A stretch of DNA of 64,000 bases from assembly GCF_900111675.1 (NCBI RefSeq), contig NZ_FOHO01000016.1, positions 1-64,000 of the forward strand. Reading direction: 5' to 3'. Below the pieces are notes generated by a model that worked only from the letters and a program-made list of their open reading frames with translations, was not told the DNA's origin and ran no database searches. The translations under genes and the position numbers were made by a program. This document shows positions 36,480 to 46,537 of this stretch, piece by piece (the first letter of the stretch is position 1; each line of letters begins with the position of its first letter). This DNA is from Paracoccus homiensis. Its GTDB lineage: Bacteria > Pseudomonadota > Alphaproteobacteria > Rhodobacterales > Rhodobacteraceae.

Positions 36480-37547
36480 ATGGACGACACAGTTTTCCTT
36501 GGCATCGAAAGCAGCTGCGACGACACCGCCGCCGCGATTGTAACGGGCGACCGCCGGATTCTGTCCTCGGTCGTCTCTGGCCAGACCGATCTTCACGCGG
36601 ATTTCGGCGGCGTCGTTCCGGAAATCGCGGCCCGCGCCCATGCCGAGCGTCTGGATCTATGCGTCGAACAGGCACTGGATCAGGCGGGCCTGCGGCTGTC
36701 CGACCTGAACGGGGTCGCCGTCACCGCGGGGCCGGGGCTGATCGGCGGGGTGATGTCGGGTGTGATGTGCGCCAAGGGCATCGCCGCCGGGGCCGGGCTG
36801 CCGCTGATCGGCGTGAACCATCTGGCGGGGCATGCGCTGACGCCGCGCCTGACCGACGGCATCGACTATCCCTATCTGATGCTGCTGGTCTCTGGCGGGC
36901 ATTGCCAGTTCCTGCGCGTCGACGGCCCGCAGGATTTCACGCGTCTGGGCGGCACGATCGACGATGCCCCCGGCGAAGCCTTCGACAAGATCGCCAAGCT
37001 GCTGGCCCTGCCGCAACCCGGCGGCCCCTCGGTCGAGGCCGAGGCCGCGCTGGGACGCGAGGGCCGCTTTGACCTGCCGCGCCCGCTGCTGGACCGGCCC
37101 GGATGCGACATGTCCTTTTCGGGGCTCAAGACCGCTGCCCTGCGCCTGCGCGATCAGCTGATCGCCGAACAGGGCGGGCTGCGCCAAAGCGACCGTCAGG
37201 ATCTGTGCCATGCCTTCCAGACCGCCGTGGCCGAGGTGCTGGCCGAAAAATCGCGCCGCGCGCTGGCCCTGTCGCCGGCGCCCGTGCTTGCCGTCGCCGG
37301 GGGCGTAGCCGCCAACCAGACCATCCGCGCGGCCCTTGAACATGTCGCGGCTGCGGCAGGGGCCGCCTTTCTGGCCCCGCCCCTGCGGCTTTGCACCGAT
37401 AATGGCGCCATGATCGCCTGGGCCGGGATCGAGCGTTTCCGCGCCGGCCAGCAGGATGGGATGGATCTGATCGCCCGCCCGCGCTGGCCGTTGGACAACC
37501 GCGCGGCACCGATGCTGGGCAGCGGCAAGAAAGGCGCCAAGGCATGA
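36480..37547 (+). CDS. tsaD: tRNA threonylcarbamoyladenosine synthase subunit TsaD
   Basis: 355 residues, ASKHA fold: [13 protein letters not shown] start, metal ligands in VNHLAGHAL, and the PEIAARAH motif. With TsaB/TsaE it adds the threonylcarbamoyl group to A37 of ANN-reading tRNAs. ATG 36480 has no strong ribosome site. The stop overlaps the gpsA start (ATGA), beginning a coupled run tsaD-gpsA-YciI-EVE. Confidence 0.96.
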   Translation: MDDTVFLGIESSCDDTAAAIVTGDRRILSSVVSGQTDLHADFGGVVPEIAARAHAERLDLCVEQALDQAGLRLSDLNGVAVTAGPGLIGGVMSGVMCAKGIAAGAGLPLIGVNHLAGHALTPRLTDGIDYPYLMLLVSGGHCQFLRVDGPQDFTRLGGTIDDAPGEAFDKIAKLLALPQPGGPSVEAEAALGREGRFDLPRPLLDRPGCDMSFSGLKTAALRLRDQLIAEQGGLRQSDRQDLCHAFQTAVAEVLAEKSRRALALSPAPVLAVAGGVAANQTIRAALEHVAAAAGAAFLAPPLRLCTDNGAMIAWAGIERFRAGQQDGMDLIARPRWPLDNRAAPMLGSGKKGAKA

Positions 37548-38485
37548 GCGTGGCCATCCTTGGGGCCGGTGCCTTCGGCTCTGCGCTGGCCGTCGCGCTG
37601 GCGGCGAAAGGGCCGGTAACGCTGTGGGGGCGCGATGTCGGCTGGGGGCGCAGCAACCCGCGCCTGCCCGGCGTCACCCTGCCCGACAGGATCGCCGTCA
37701 CCGATGACCTGATAACGGCCTGCCGCGCGCAGACCCTGCTGCTGGCGTTGCCCGCGCAGGTGCTGCGACCGTTTCTGGACCAACATGCCGCGGCACTGAA
37801 TGGCAGGGCCTTGGTCAATACCGCCAAGGGGATCGACCTGACCCGGCTGACCGGACCGTCGCATCTGATCGCGCAGGCCTGTCCAGATGCGATGGTCGCC
37901 ACGCTGACCGGCCCGTCCTTCGCGGCAGATATCGCACGCGGCCTTCCCACCGCGCTGACGCTGGCCTGCCCCGACGCCCGGACCGGGGCCCAGTTGCAGC
38001 ATCAGCTGTCGACACAGGTGCTGCGCCTGTATCGCACGACCGACCTGATCGGTGCCGAACTGGGCGGCGCGCTGAAAAACGTGATCGCCATCGCGGCGGG
38101 CGCGGTGATCGGCGCGGGGCTGGGCGAAAGCGCCCGCGCCGCGATCATCACCCGCGGCTTTGCCGAAATGACCCGGCTTGCGACCGAACTGGGCGCAAGG
38201 GCCGAAACACTGGCGGGCCTGTCGGGTCTTGGCGACCTGACACTGACCTGCAGTTCGACCCAATCGCGGAATTTCCGCTTTGGTCAGGCGCTTGGTTCGG
38301 GCGTCGATTTCGACCGCAGCACCACAGTCGAAGGCGCCGCCACCGCCGGGGCCGTCACCGAAATCGCCCGGCAGCGCGCGTTGGATCTGCCAATTGCCGC
38401 GATGGTGGACCGGCTTGCGAAGGGCGGGATTTCGGTCGAAAACGCCATGGACAACCTGATGACCCGTCCCCTGAAGGAGGAATGA
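37544..38485 (+). CDS. gpsA: Glycerol-3-phosphate dehydrogenase [NAD(P)+]
   Basis: 313 residues. [14 protein letters not shown] dinucleotide-binding loop at residues 6-19, NTAKGI, TGPSFA, and the catalytic-lysine region [15 protein letters not shown]...GDLTLTCSS. It reduces DHAP to sn-glycerol-3-phosphate for phospholipids. 4-nt overlaps tie it to tsaD upstream and YciI downstream. Confidence 0.96.
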   Translation: MSVAILGAGAFGSALAVALAAKGPVTLWGRDVGWGRSNPRLPGVTLPDRIAVTDDLITACRAQTLLLALPAQVLRPFLDQHAAALNGRALVNTAKGIDLTRLTGPSHLIAQACPDAMVATLTGPSFAADIARGLPTALTLACPDARTGAQLQHQLSTQVLRLYRTTDLIGAELGGALKNVIAIAAGAVIGAGLGESARAAIITRGFAEMTRLATELGARAETLAGLSGLGDLTLTCSSTQSRNFRFGQALGSGVDFDRSTTVEGAATAGAVTEIARQRALDLPIAAMVDRLAKGGISVENAMDNLMTRPLKEE

Positions 38486-38754
38486 TGCCCCTGTTCGCCC
38501 TGATCTGCCGTGACAAGCCCGGCGCCCTGCAAATTCGCCAGGACAATCGCGCCGACCATCTGGAATTCCTGAAAACGGGCCAGATCTTCATCGCCGGCCC
38601 CCTGATCGAGGACGGTGACATGCGCGGTTCGCTGGTCGTGATCGAGGCCGAGGATCTGGCCGCCGCCAGGACCTGGGCCGCAGGCGACCCCTATGCCGCC
38701 GCGGGGCTGTTCGAAAGCGTCCAGATCAGCGAATGGAAAAAGGTGATCGGCTGA
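38482..38754 (+). CDS. YciI-family protein
   Basis: 90 residues, the small ferredoxin-like YciI/YCII fold: [26 protein letters not shown] with the conserved His, [18 protein letters not shown] and [14 protein letters not shown]. Enzymes of this type act on small molecules; the substrate is unknown. Start ATGATG overlaps the gpsA stop, and its own stop overlaps the ATG of the EVE gene. Confidence 0.88.
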   Translation: MMPLFALICRDKPGALQIRQDNRADHLEFLKTGQIFIAGPLIEDGDMRGSLVVIEAEDLAAARTWAAGDPYAAAGLFESVQISEWKKVIG

Positions 38755-39170
38755 TGGCGTATTGGCTTTTCAAGTCCGAGCCTGATGTCTTCAGCTGGGA
38801 CGACCTGGTCGCCAAGGGTGAGACGGGCGAGGAATGGGACGGCGTGCGCAATTACCAGGCCCGCAACAACATGCGCGCGATGAAAACCGGCGACCGCGGG
38901 CTGCTGTATCATTCCAACATCGGCAAAGAGGCCGTCGGCATCGTCGAGGTCGTGGCCGAAGCCCATCCCGACAGCACGGCCGGCGATCCGAAATGGGAAT
39001 GCGTCGATATCAAGGCCGTGCGCAAGCTGCCCCGCGCCGTATCGCTGGACGAGGCCAAGGCCGAACCCCGCCTGAAGGACATGGTTCTGGTCAATAACAG
39101 CCGCCTGTCCGTGCAGCCCGTCGCCGAGGATGAATGGGCGGTGATCATGGAACTGTCGGGCGCCGAATAG
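38754..39170 (+). CDS. EVE-domain protein
   Basis: 138 residues, complete EVE (PUA-like) domain: [18 protein letters not shown] at the start, WDGVRNYQARNNMRAMK and LLYHSN, then GIVEV. EVE domains bind modified bases in RNA or DNA; this conserved stand-alone form (ThyA-like 'thymocyte nuclear protein' group) has no settled function. Last of the tsaD group, with a terminator-like stem after it. Confidence 0.9.
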   Translation: MAYWLFKSEPDVFSWDDLVAKGETGEEWDGVRNYQARNNMRAMKTGDRGLLYHSNIGKEAVGIVEVVAEAHPDSTAGDPKWECVDIKAVRKLPRAVSLDEAKAEPRLKDMVLVNNSRLSVQPVAEDEWAVIMELSGAE

Positions 39171-39188
39171 GCAGGCCGCCCCCGTGTG

Positions 39189-39222
39189 AAAGGGCCCCGG
39201 ACACCCCTGACCGGGACCCTTT
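39189..39222 (+). terminator. Hairpin after the EVE gene
   Basis: AAAGGG-CCCGG / CCGGG-CCCTTT, with one C-A mismatch and a 10-nt loop, 18 nt after the stop; the right arm ends in TTT. The rest of the 243-nt gap to 39413 holds nothing else I can support. Confidence 0.65.
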
Positions 39223-39413
39223 GCGACCCCGTCGGCGCCCCACCGCACCGACAGAAGTTCGGGTCCGGCCTTCTGGCCCTTGCCGATCTGGATAGGGCGC
39301 GGTCGGCGCGCATTCAATCACAAAACAGGCGCAGTTTTAGCCAAATCCGCTTCATCTTGGCGACGGCTCGGGCTAGGGTCCGCGCCATGAACGACACCTA
39401 AAGAGGTTCCCTG

Positions 39414-39656
39414 ATGCAGCGCCTTCACCTTGTCTTCGGCGGCGAGCTTGTCGATCCGCAGCGCACCGAATTCCGCGATACCAGCCAGATCCACTATGTC
39501 GGGATCTACCCGAATTACGAAACCGCCTACGGCGCCTGGAAGGCCGAGGCACAGCGCACGGTGGACAGCGCCCATACCCGCTATTTCATCGCGCATCTGC
39601 ACCGCCTGCGCGATGAGGAAACGCCGGTCAGCCCGACCGAAGAACTCGGCGCTTGA
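39414..39656 (+). CDS. DUF4170 protein
   Basis: 80 residues matching DUF4170: LHLVFGGELVDPQ, YPNYETAYGAWKAEAQRTVDSAHTRYF and HLHRL. The family is found beside Kdo-transferase and lpxK genes in alphaproteobacteria; its role is unknown. AGAGG precedes ATG 39414. Its stop overlaps the next gene start (TGATG at 39654-39658). Confidence 0.85.
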   Translation: MQRLHLVFGGELVDPQRTEFRDTSQIHYVGIYPNYETAYGAWKAEAQRTVDSAHTRYFIAHLHRLRDEETPVSPTEELGA

Positions 39657-40828
39657 TGGCGGCTGCGGGCCTGGAACGACTGGGCCTGTGGCTGCACCTG
39701 CGCCACAGGTCCGCCATGCCCGCCGACCGCATCCTGCGGCCCGAAGGCCATGGCCCGCTGTTGGTGCAATGGGTCGGCCCGGCCGCCGGCCCCGCGCGGG
39801 CGCAGGTCGCCTCGGTCCTGCGGACCGCCTGTCCTGACCTGCGCATTCTGGACCTGTCCGACCGCCCCGAGGCCGATCGCGACCGCAGCGCCATGACGGC
39901 ACTTCTGCTGGATCAGAAACCGGTCGCGATCCTGATCCTTGGCAGCGATCTGCCCGTCGCCCTGATCGCGGCTGCCGAGACACGCGACATCCCCGTCATC
40001 ATGGGCGAAACCCGTCTGGACCGCCGCGACCTGGGTTGGAGTGTCGGACGCAATCTGCGCCGCAACCTGCTGCGCGGTCTGCACCGCCTGCTGGTCACCG
40101 ACAGCGACAGCCACGACATCGCCCGCCGTATCGGGGTCGCGCCCAGCCGCGTCACCATGTCCGGTCCCGTGACCGAAATCCGCGACCCCCTGCCCTGTAA
40201 CGAAACCGAACGGGTCAGCTTTGCCCAGCTGCTGCGCGGACGCCACGCCTGGTTCGCCGCCTGCGTTCCGCCTTCGGAAGAACCCGCCGTGATCGAGGCG
40301 CATCGCGCGGCCCTGCGCCAATCCCATCGCGCCCTGCTGATCCTGGCCCTGACCGACAATGACCGCATCGCCGCGCTGTCCGATCAGCTAGAGGCCGAGG
40401 GCCTGATCGTGGCACGCCGCGACCGCGACGAAGAGCCGACCGACGAGGTGCAGGTATTGCTGACCGACGGGCTCACGGAAATGGGTCTGTGGTATCGCGT
40501 CGCGCCCGTCACCTATATGGGCGGCACGATCAGCGGCGACGACGCCGAGGCCCGCCACCCGTTCGAACCGGCCGCGCTGGGATCTGCCATCCTGCACGGG
40601 CCGCATATCGACAAGTTCGCCACCGACTGGACCCATCTGGACGCGGCCCGCGCGGCCCGCGCCGTCCCCTCGGCGGGCAAACTGGCGCAGGCGGTGGCCG
40701 AACTGACCCAGCCCGACCTGATCGCCGAACTGGCGAATGCGGCCTGGACGGTCAGCACCGGCGGGGCGGGTGTCGCGCTGCAAATCGCGCAGCCCATACT
40801 GGATGCGCTTGAAAGGACCGGCCCATGA
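39656..40828 (+). CDS. Kdo-transferase-like (WaaA-type) glycosyltransferase
   Basis: 390 residues, GT-B fold. The C-terminal half matches WaaA, with [31 protein letters not shown] and the ARAV block, and the middle has MGETRLDRR and VTMSGPVTE. However, the region corresponding to the N-terminal catalytic Glu of WaaA (HAVSVGE-type) reads [13 protein letters not shown], and the second conserved glutamate segment (METELWP) reads LGSDLPVA. No N-terminal membrane anchor is seen. It may be a divergent or non-catalytic paralogue. Coupled to DUF4170 and lpxK. Confidence 0.75.
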   Translation: MAAAGLERLGLWLHLRHRSAMPADRILRPEGHGPLLVQWVGPAAGPARAQVASVLRTACPDLRILDLSDRPEADRDRSAMTALLLDQKPVAILILGSDLPVALIAAAETRDIPVIMGETRLDRRDLGWSVGRNLRRNLLRGLHRLLVTDSDSHDIARRIGVAPSRVTMSGPVTEIRDPLPCNETERVSFAQLLRGRHAWFAACVPPSEEPAVIEAHRAALRQSHRALLILALTDNDRIAALSDQLEAEGLIVARRDRDEEPTDEVQVLLTDGLTEMGLWYRVAPVTYMGGTISGDDAEARHPFEPAALGSAILHGPHIDKFATDWTHLDAARAARAVPSAGKLAQAVAELTQPDLIAELANAAWTVSTGGAGVALQIAQPILDALERTGP

Positions 40829-41811
40829 AACGCGCCCCCGCCTTCTGGTATCTGACCCCGCCCACCGCCAAGGCGCGGCTGCTGCAACCGCTTGGCGCGC
40901 TTTATGCCCGCGCGACGGCGGCGCGGCTGGCCAAGGGTCAACGACAGCGGGCCGGCGTGCCAGTCATCTGCGTGGGCAATCTGAACGCGGGCGGCACCGG
41001 CAAGACCCCGACCGTCATCCATCTTCAGCAGATGTTGCAGGACATAGGCGTCGCCGCGCATGTCGTGTCGCGCGGCTATGGCGGCACCGCGACCGGCCCG
41101 ATGCGGGTCGACGAGGCCAATCACGACGCCGCCCTGACCGGCGATGAGCCGTTGCTGATGGCCGCATTCGGCCCCGTCTGGGTGGCCGATGACCGGGCCG
41201 CCGGGGCCAGCGCCGCCGTTGATGCGGGCGCACAGGCGATCATCTTGGATGATGGCTTTCAGGACCCTGCGCTGGCCCATGACCTGTCGTTGATCGTGGT
41301 CGATGCGGCCAAGGGTTTCGGCAACGGACTGTGCCTGCCGGCGGGCCCGCTGCGCGAACCGGTCGCCCGGGGGCTTGCCCGCGCCGATCTGCTGTTGTCG
41401 ATCGGACCTGACGGCGCGCAGGCCCGCTTTGCCCCCGACACCGCATTGCCGCATCTACGCGCGCAACTGCGGCCGCTTCGGACCGGGCTGGACTGGCGGG
41501 GGCATCGCGTTCTGGCCTTTGCGGGCATCGGCCACCCCGAGAAATTCTTTGCCACGCTGCGCGATCTGGGCGCCGAGGTGATCCATGCCGAACCGCTGGA
41601 GGATCATCAGCCCTTCACCTCCGCCCTGCTGACACGACTGGAAACCGAGGCACGCCTGCGCGGTGCCCAACTGGTCACCACCGAAAAGGACGCAGCCCGC
41701 CTGCCCCGTGCCTTTCGCATGAAGGTGCTGGCCCTGCCCGTGCGGCTGGCGATCGCCGATGACGGCCCGCTGCGTGATCGGCTGGCGCGGCTGTTTTCGG
41801 CCCTTGGCTAG
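40825..41811 (+). CDS. lpxK: Tetraacyldisaccharide 4'-kinase
   Basis: 328 residues. Walker [14 protein letters not shown] (51-63), the second signature VSRGYGG, LGDEPLL-type element TGDEPLLMA, and [10 protein letters not shown] with the catalytic residues. It phosphorylates lipid A disaccharide at the 4' position at the inner membrane. ATGA overlap with the waaA-like gene shows coupling. Confidence 0.95.
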   Translation: MKRAPAFWYLTPPTAKARLLQPLGALYARATAARLAKGQRQRAGVPVICVGNLNAGGTGKTPTVIHLQQMLQDIGVAAHVVSRGYGGTATGPMRVDEANHDAALTGDEPLLMAAFGPVWVADDRAAGASAAVDAGAQAIILDDGFQDPALAHDLSLIVVDAAKGFGNGLCLPAGPLREPVARGLARADLLLSIGPDGAQARFAPDTALPHLRAQLRPLRTGLDWRGHRVLAFAGIGHPEKFFATLRDLGAEVIHAEPLEDHQPFTSALLTRLETEARLRGAQLVTTEKDAARLPRAFRMKVLALPVRLAIADDGPLRDRLARLFSALG

Positions 41812-41887
41812 GCCCTGGGGTTTTGCAATTCGCTCCCGGCTGCCAATATATGCAACAGGCGCAACCTGTGCGCAGGAAAGGACCGCG

Positions 41888-41971
41888 ATGTCACGCAAGG
41901 CGATGCAACGTCTCAGCTTCTATCTGCTTGTCATGCTGACGCTTTATGCGTCACTGGGCGGCGCGGCATAG
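41888..41971 (+). CDS. Putative 27-residue membrane peptide
   Basis: MSRKAMQRLSFYLLVMLTLY then ASLGGAA: a basic start and one hydrophobic helix. GGAAAGGA lies at good spacing before the ATG, and the next gene starts 12 nt after its stop. Found between lpxK and the XpaC-like gene; whether it is expressed is not known. Confidence 0.45.
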   Translation: MSRKAMQRLSFYLLVMLTLYASLGGAA

Positions 41972-41982
41972 GGGCGGACGAT

Positions 41983-42945
41983 ATGGCACAGCGTTTCGGC
42001 GGCAAATTCTCGCCCGATGGGGGGCAGAACGACATGCGCGGCATTCCCGCGCCGACGCGGCACCGTCTGGCCGGGCGGCCGAAATGGGTCACCATCGCCG
42101 CGACCCCCTTTCTGCTGGCCGCGTTCTTTCAGTCGCCCGCAGGCATGGTCACCGATCTGTCGGCCTTTGGCATGATCGCCGGCGGCATGTGGCTGACCGG
42201 CGAGGGCCTGAGGGCCGAGGCCGCCTATCAGATCCGCCGCGTCGCCCGCCGTCCCGCCATTCCGCGCAAGCTGTTCGGGGGTATCGCCGCCGCCGCGGGC
42301 CTTGGGCTGGGCGCGGGCGAACCCGGCGCTTGGATCGGGGCCGGGCTGATCGGGGCGGCGGGGATGGCGCTGCATTGGCTGGCCTTCGGGGCCGACCCGA
42401 TGCGCGACAAGGGCATTTCCGAACGCGACGATTTCCAGATGCAGCGCGCCGACCGCATGATCGACGAGGCGCAGGATTATCTGGACGACATGACCCGGGC
42501 GATCCAGCGCTGCGGCGACCGCCGTCTAGAGGCGCGGGTGGCCATGTTCCAATCCACCGTGCAGGACCTGTTCGACCATCTGCGACAGGATCCCGGCGAT
42601 CTGTCAGCCGCGCGGCGTTATCTTGGCGTCTACCTGATGGGCGCGCGCGATGCGACGGTGAAATTCGCCGATCTGTATTCGCGGCGTCAGGACGGCGCGG
42701 CCCGTCAGGCCTATGAAAGCTTTCTGGACGATCTGGAAAAAGATTTCAGCGCCAAGCTGACGCATTTTCTGGATGGAGACCGCACCGATCTGGATATCGA
42801 GATCTCGGTCCTGCGCGACCGTCTGGCCCGCGAGGGCGTTCGCCCGTCCGAGCCACCGGCCGAGCCGAAACCCCTGCAATCGCAGGCTGCACAGACCCTG
42901 GATGAACTGGTGACCGAACATCACGCCCGGGACAAGACCCGCTGA
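41983..42945 (+). CDS. 5-bromo-4-chloroindolyl phosphate hydrolysis (XpaC-like) family protein
   Basis: 320 residues. Two or three membrane helices at about 35-60, 90-115 and 120-135 are followed by a long helical cytoplasmic part (about 150-290) with the sequence YLDDMTRAIQRCGDRRLEARVAMFQ, typical of the XpaC family. Despite the name the family has no proven enzyme activity. Follows the small peptide gene; truA is 3 nt downstream. Confidence 0.8.
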   Translation: MAQRFGGKFSPDGGQNDMRGIPAPTRHRLAGRPKWVTIAATPFLLAAFFQSPAGMVTDLSAFGMIAGGMWLTGEGLRAEAAYQIRRVARRPAIPRKLFGGIAAAAGLGLGAGEPGAWIGAGLIGAAGMALHWLAFGADPMRDKGISERDDFQMQRADRMIDEAQDYLDDMTRAIQRCGDRRLEARVAMFQSTVQDLFDHLRQDPGDLSAARRYLGVYLMGARDATVKFADLYSRRQDGAARQAYESFLDDLEKDFSAKLTHFLDGDRTDLDIEISVLRDRLAREGVRPSEPPAEPKPLQSQAAQTLDELVTEHHARDKTR

Positions 42946-42948
42946 CCC

Positions 42949-43731
42949 ATGCCCCGTTTTGCATTGAAGATCGAATATGACGGCCGCCCGTTCGCCGGGT
43001 GGCAGGCACAGGCCGACCAACCCTCGGTCCAGGGCGCGATCGAGAACGCGCTGGCGCGGCTGGACCCCGGATTTGCCAAGGGCGCACGCATTGCCGCCGC
43101 CGGGCGCACCGATGCCGGGGTACATGCCACGGGACAGGTCGCACATGCCGATCTGGACCGGGCCTGGGACCCGTTCCGCCTGCGCGAGGCATTGAATTTC
43201 CACCTGAAACCCGCGCCGGTCGCGATTGTTGACAGCGCCCGTGTCGCCGATGATTTCCATGCCCGTTTTTCGGCATTGGAACGGCGCTATACCTTCCGGC
43301 TGGTCGCGCGTCGCGCGCCGGTGACCCATGATCGCGGCATGGTCTGGCAAATCCTGAACCCGCTGGACACAGAGGCCATGCGCGAAGGTGCCGCGCATCT
43401 GATCGGGCTGCATGATTTCACGACCTTCCGATCCTCGATCTGTCAGGCGAAAAGCCCGATCAAGACGATGGATGAGATCCGGATCGAGGCGCATCCCTTC
43501 CCCGGCGGGCAGGAATATCGGTTCCACCTGCGGGCGCGTTCGTTCCTGCACAATCAGGTGCGCTCGATCGTGGGGACGCTGGAACGGGTCGGCGCCGGGT
43601 CATGGGCGCCGGGTCAGGTGCAACAGGCGCTGGCGGCGCAGGATCGCGCCGCCTGTGGCCCGGTCTGCCCGCCCTTCGGCCTGTACCTGACCGGCGTAGG
43701 CTATCCCGATCCGCCCTTCCCGGCAGATTAG
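42949..43731 (+). CDS. truA: tRNA pseudouridine(38-40) synthase
   Basis: 260 residues. The catalytic aspartate is in [15 protein letters not shown] (Asp55), with DFTTFRS and [13 protein letters not shown] further on. It forms pseudouridine at positions 38-40 of tRNA. It starts 3 nt after the XpaC-like stop and its own stop overlaps by 4 nt with the convergent Ldh-type gene. Confidence 0.96.
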   Translation: MPRFALKIEYDGRPFAGWQAQADQPSVQGAIENALARLDPGFAKGARIAAAGRTDAGVHATGQVAHADLDRAWDPFRLREALNFHLKPAPVAIVDSARVADDFHARFSALERRYTFRLVARRAPVTHDRGMVWQILNPLDTEAMREGAAHLIGLHDFTTFRSSICQAKSPIKTMDEIRIEAHPFPGGQEYRFHLRARSFLHNQVRSIVGTLERVGAGSWAPGQVQQALAAQDRAACGPVCPPFGLYLTGVGYPDPPFPAD

Positions 43732-44762
43732 GTCAGCGCCGCAAGTCCCAGTCGTTCGAACCGGTCCAGCTGGTCAAGTTCGGCCCGTGTCAGCAAGATA
43801 CCGTCGCGCAGGGATCTGGCACGGGCCTGAAAACGGCGCTGGGACGGCAGGCGGGCACCCTGCCCGGCAATGGCCGACAACAGCATCTCGCCCTGGGCAA
43901 TCGGGTCGCGCCCGCTGCGTGCGGCAAAAACCTGCGGGTCCATCGCCAGAACCAGGGCACCGTGCCGGGGCAGCAGATCGGTGCCGCCCATGAAGTCCAG
44001 CGCCTCCTTGCTCATGAATTCGCCCAGCATCGCGCCCGACAGCAGTTCGATCATGGTCGAGATGGCAGAGCCCTTGTGGCCGCCGAAGGTCAGCATCGCC
44101 CCATCCAGCGCGGCCTCGGGGTCGGTGGTCGGATTGCCGTCGCCGTCCATTGCCCAACCTTCGGGGATCGGGGTGCCCGCGCGGCGATGCAACTCGATCT
44201 CGCCCCGCGCCGCGACGCTGGTGGCGATGTCGAAAACATAGGGGTCATCACCCTTGCGCGGCCAGCCGAACGCAAAGGGGTTGGTGCCCAGCAAGGGTTG
44301 CGTTCCCCCCGCCGGCGCGACAAAGGCATAGCTGGGGCACATCGACAACGAGGCCAGCCCATGCTGGGCCAACGCCTCGACATCATGCCACAGCGCGGAA
44401 AAATGCAGACAGTCGCGGATCACCAGCGCCGCGAGGCCCGTGCTGCGTGTCCGGTCGACCAGCGCATTCTTGGCGGCGTAGAAGGCGGGGTTGGAAAACC
44501 CGCCCCCGGCATCGACCTCGATCACGGATTTTCCCTGATCGACAAGCTGTGGCACCGCGTCTGGCGACACCTTGCCCGCCGCCAGAACACGCAGGCAGCC
44601 CTCGATCCGGTAGATCCCGTGGGATTTGCAATTGTCACGTTCGCCCGCGACGATGACACGCGCGACATCGCGGGCATTTTCGGCCCGCAGCCCGGCCTTG
44701 ACGAAAATCCGCTCGACCCGCGCCAGAAGCGCCTCGACGGAAACGGGGTCGGGTTGATCCAT
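43728..44762 (-). CDS. Ldh-family (malate/lactate dehydrogenase-type) imine reductase, probably delta1-pyrroline-2-carboxylate reductase
   Basis: 344 residues, Ldh_2 fold with the NAD(P)-binding signature in [30 protein letters not shown], the active-site His region [18 protein letters not shown] and [17 protein letters not shown]. Enzymes of this group include Pseudomonas delta1-piperideine/pyrroline-2-carboxylate reductases and malate dehydrogenases. Its place beside an XRE-cupin regulator and hydroxyproline genes favours reduction of delta1-pyrroline-2-carboxylate (product of trans-3-hydroxyproline dehydratase) to L-proline. Assignment by context. Confidence 0.7.
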   Translation of the reverse strand: MDQPDPVSVEALLARVERIFVKAGLRAENARDVARVIVAGERDNCKSHGIYRIEGCLRVLAAGKVSPDAVPQLVDQGKSVIEVDAGGGFSNPAFYAAKNALVDRTRSTGLAALVIRDCLHFSALWHDVEALAQHGLASLSMCPSYAFVAPAGGTQPLLGTNPFAFGWPRKGDDPYVFDIATSVAARGEIELHRRAGTPIPEGWAMDGDGNPTTDPEAALDGAMLTFGGHKGSAISTMIELLSGAMLGEFMSKEALDFMGGTDLLPRHGALVLAMDPQVFAARSGRDPIAQGEMLLSAIAGQGARLPSQRRFQARARSLRDGILLTRAELDQLDRFERLGLAALT

Positions 44763-44804
44763 TGGGGATATCTCCTGTGAAAAAGGGATGGGCTGGCGCG
44801 TGGG

Positions 44805-45455
44805 CTATCGGGCCACATCCGTATAGGTGCAGGCCCAAAAGACCCGTGCCTCGGTATCGTCCAGCGCACGCAGGCCATGTTTCAGCGTGCTGTCGAAATA
44901 GGCGCAATCGCCCGACCCCAGCACGACGGGTTCATAATGTTCGACCACCAGTTCGACCCGGCCCGACAGCACGAACAGGGTTTCTTCACCGTCATGGGAT
45001 TCGAATTCCTCGGGACGCAGCGCGGCACGGTTCTTGACCGTGGTGACCAGCGGAATGATCTTCTTGTCGGCCAGCGCGTTGCACAGAACCTCGTATTCAA
45101 AGTTCTTCGCGCGGACCTTTCGCCCCTCGCCCGCACGGGTGATCGTCATGCGCGTGGTCTGGTTCGCGTCGTGATCCGATGAAAACAGGCGTTCCATCCC
45201 GATGTCATAGGCCCGCGCGATCCGGACCAGGTTTTCATAGCTGGGCGAGACGCGGCCATTCTCGATCTTGTGGATGGTCGACAGGGCCAGCCCGGTGCGC
45301 TGCGCCGCCACCTCCAGCGTATAGCCGCAGGACTGGCGCACGGCCTTCATCCTGCCGCCCAGATCGGATCGCAGCTGCTGCCGCTCGGCTTCCCAGGTGT
45401 CATGGGCCGCGTCTGGCGTGGCCGCCTTGCGCGAAGTTTTTTCCACTTGCGTCAT
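44805..45455 (-). CDS. XRE-type regulator with C-terminal cupin
   Basis: 216 residues. HTH_3 domain (about 30-90: GYTLEVAAQRTGLALSTIHKIENG) joined to a cupin (about 117-212: EESH-type core RPEEFESHDGEETLFVLSGRVEL). The pattern is common for regulators of amino-acid and polyamine metabolism, with the cupin binding the effector. It is divergent from the hydroxyproline operon over an AT-rich 122-nt gap and precedes the Ldh-type gene by 42 nt. Confidence 0.88.
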   Translation of the reverse strand: MTQVEKTSRKAATPDAAHDTWEAERQQLRSDLGGRMKAVRQSCGYTLEVAAQRTGLALSTIHKIENGRVSPSYENLVRIARAYDIGMERLFSSDHDANQTTRMTITRAGEGRKVRAKNFEYEVLCNALADKKIIPLVTTVKNRAALRPEEFESHDGEETLFVLSGRVELVVEHYEPVVLGSGDCAYFDSTLKHGLRALDDTEARVFWACTYTDVAR

Positions 45456-45577
45456 ATTTTTCTTTTTTTACCAATTTTGATTGTTTAAGCATATCCGCAT
45501 GCAGGGTGCAACAGGCCACCACCGGCACAGCACGAACTTGCCTGCGGCCCATCCCTTCCGACGAACGGAGCCCGACC
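45456..45577. promoter_or_regulatory. Divergent AT-rich promoter region of the hydroxyproline genes
   Basis: The part 45456-45500 is strikingly AT-rich (runs of T at 45457-45471) in a GC-rich genome, and contains CAAT-TTTG-ATTG (45474-45485), a short inverted repeat. It separates the XRE-cupin gene from the deaminase gene. Both promoters should lie here; an operator is inferred. Confidence 0.4.
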
Positions 45578-46537
45578 ATGAAACAGGACGTCTTTCACGG
45601 CACCATCCCGGCCCTTCTGACCCCGCTGACCGCCGACCGTCAGCCCGATTTCGACGCGCTGGTGCGCAAGGGCCAGCAGATGATCGCGGCGGGGATGTCG
45701 GGGGTGGTTTACTGCGGGTCCTGCGGTGATTGGCCCTTGCTGACCGACGACCAGCGCATGGAGGGGGTCCGCCGCCTGATCCGGGCGGGTGTGCCGGTCG
45801 TGGTGGGAACGGGCGCGATCAACACCAGATCCGCCGTCGCCCATGCGCGCCATGCGCAGGACATGGGCGCGGCGGGGTTGATGGTCATTCCGCGAGTGCT
45901 GTCACGCGGGCAGTCGGTCACCGCGCAACGCCATCACTTCAAGGCGGTTCTGGATGCCGCCCCGGACGTGCCCGCGATCATCTACAACAGCCCCTATTAT
46001 GGCTATTCGACCAAGGCCGACCTGTTCTTTGCCCTGCGCGATGAGCACAGAAACCTGATCGGTTTCAAAGAGTTCGGCGGCAAGGACGATCTCAGCTATG
46101 CGGCCGAACACATCACCTCGATGGATGATAAGGTGATCCTGATGGTCGGCGTGGATACCGAGGTTTACCACGGCTTTGTCAAATGCGGCGCGGTCGGTGC
46201 GATCACCGGGATCGGCACGATCTTTCCCAAGGAAACGCTGTTGCAAACCGCATTGTCGCGCCGCGCCGCCCAAGGCTGCCCCGAGGCCGACCTGCGGGCG
46301 CGCGAATTGACGCAGGCATTCTCGGTACTGGCGAAATTCGACGAGGGCGTCGATCTTGTGCTGTATTTCAAGCATCTGATGACCCTGAAGGGCGAGCCGG
46401 AATACGCGCTGAACATCAATGAAACGGATGTGCTGTCCACCTCGCAGGCGCGGTTCTGCGAGGCGCAGTATCATCAGTTCAACGCCTGGTTCGCGGCATG
46501 GTCCCGCCAGGGCGGAGTGATCGCCGAATGCATGTGA
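45578..46537 (+). CDS. DHDPS/NAL-family lyase, probable delta1-pyrroline-4-hydroxy-2-carboxylate deaminase
   Basis: 319 residues, (beta/alpha)8 DapA fold. Schiff-base lysine in GFKEFGG (Lys164), active Tyr in IIYNSPYYG (Tyr136), and GSCGDWPLL in place of GTTGE. In trans-4-hydroxyproline breakdown this family deaminates and dehydrates pyrroline-4-hydroxy-2-carboxylate to alpha-ketoglutarate semialdehyde. The overlap with the epimerase gene (10 nt) and the oxidase after it support this. An alpha-ketoglutarate semialdehyde dehydrogenase is not in the cluster. Confidence 0.82.
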   Translation: MKQDVFHGTIPALLTPLTADRQPDFDALVRKGQQMIAAGMSGVVYCGSCGDWPLLTDDQRMEGVRRLIRAGVPVVVGTGAINTRSAVAHARHAQDMGAAGLMVIPRVLSRGQSVTAQRHHFKAVLDAAPDVPAIIYNSPYYGYSTKADLFFALRDEHRNLIGFKEFGGKDDLSYAAEHITSMDDKVILMVGVDTEVYHGFVKCGAVGAITGIGTIFPKETLLQTALSRRAAQGCPEADLRARELTQAFSVLAKFDEGVDLVLYFKHLMTLKGEPEYALNINETDVLSTSQARFCEAQYHQFNAWFAAWSRQGGVIAECM

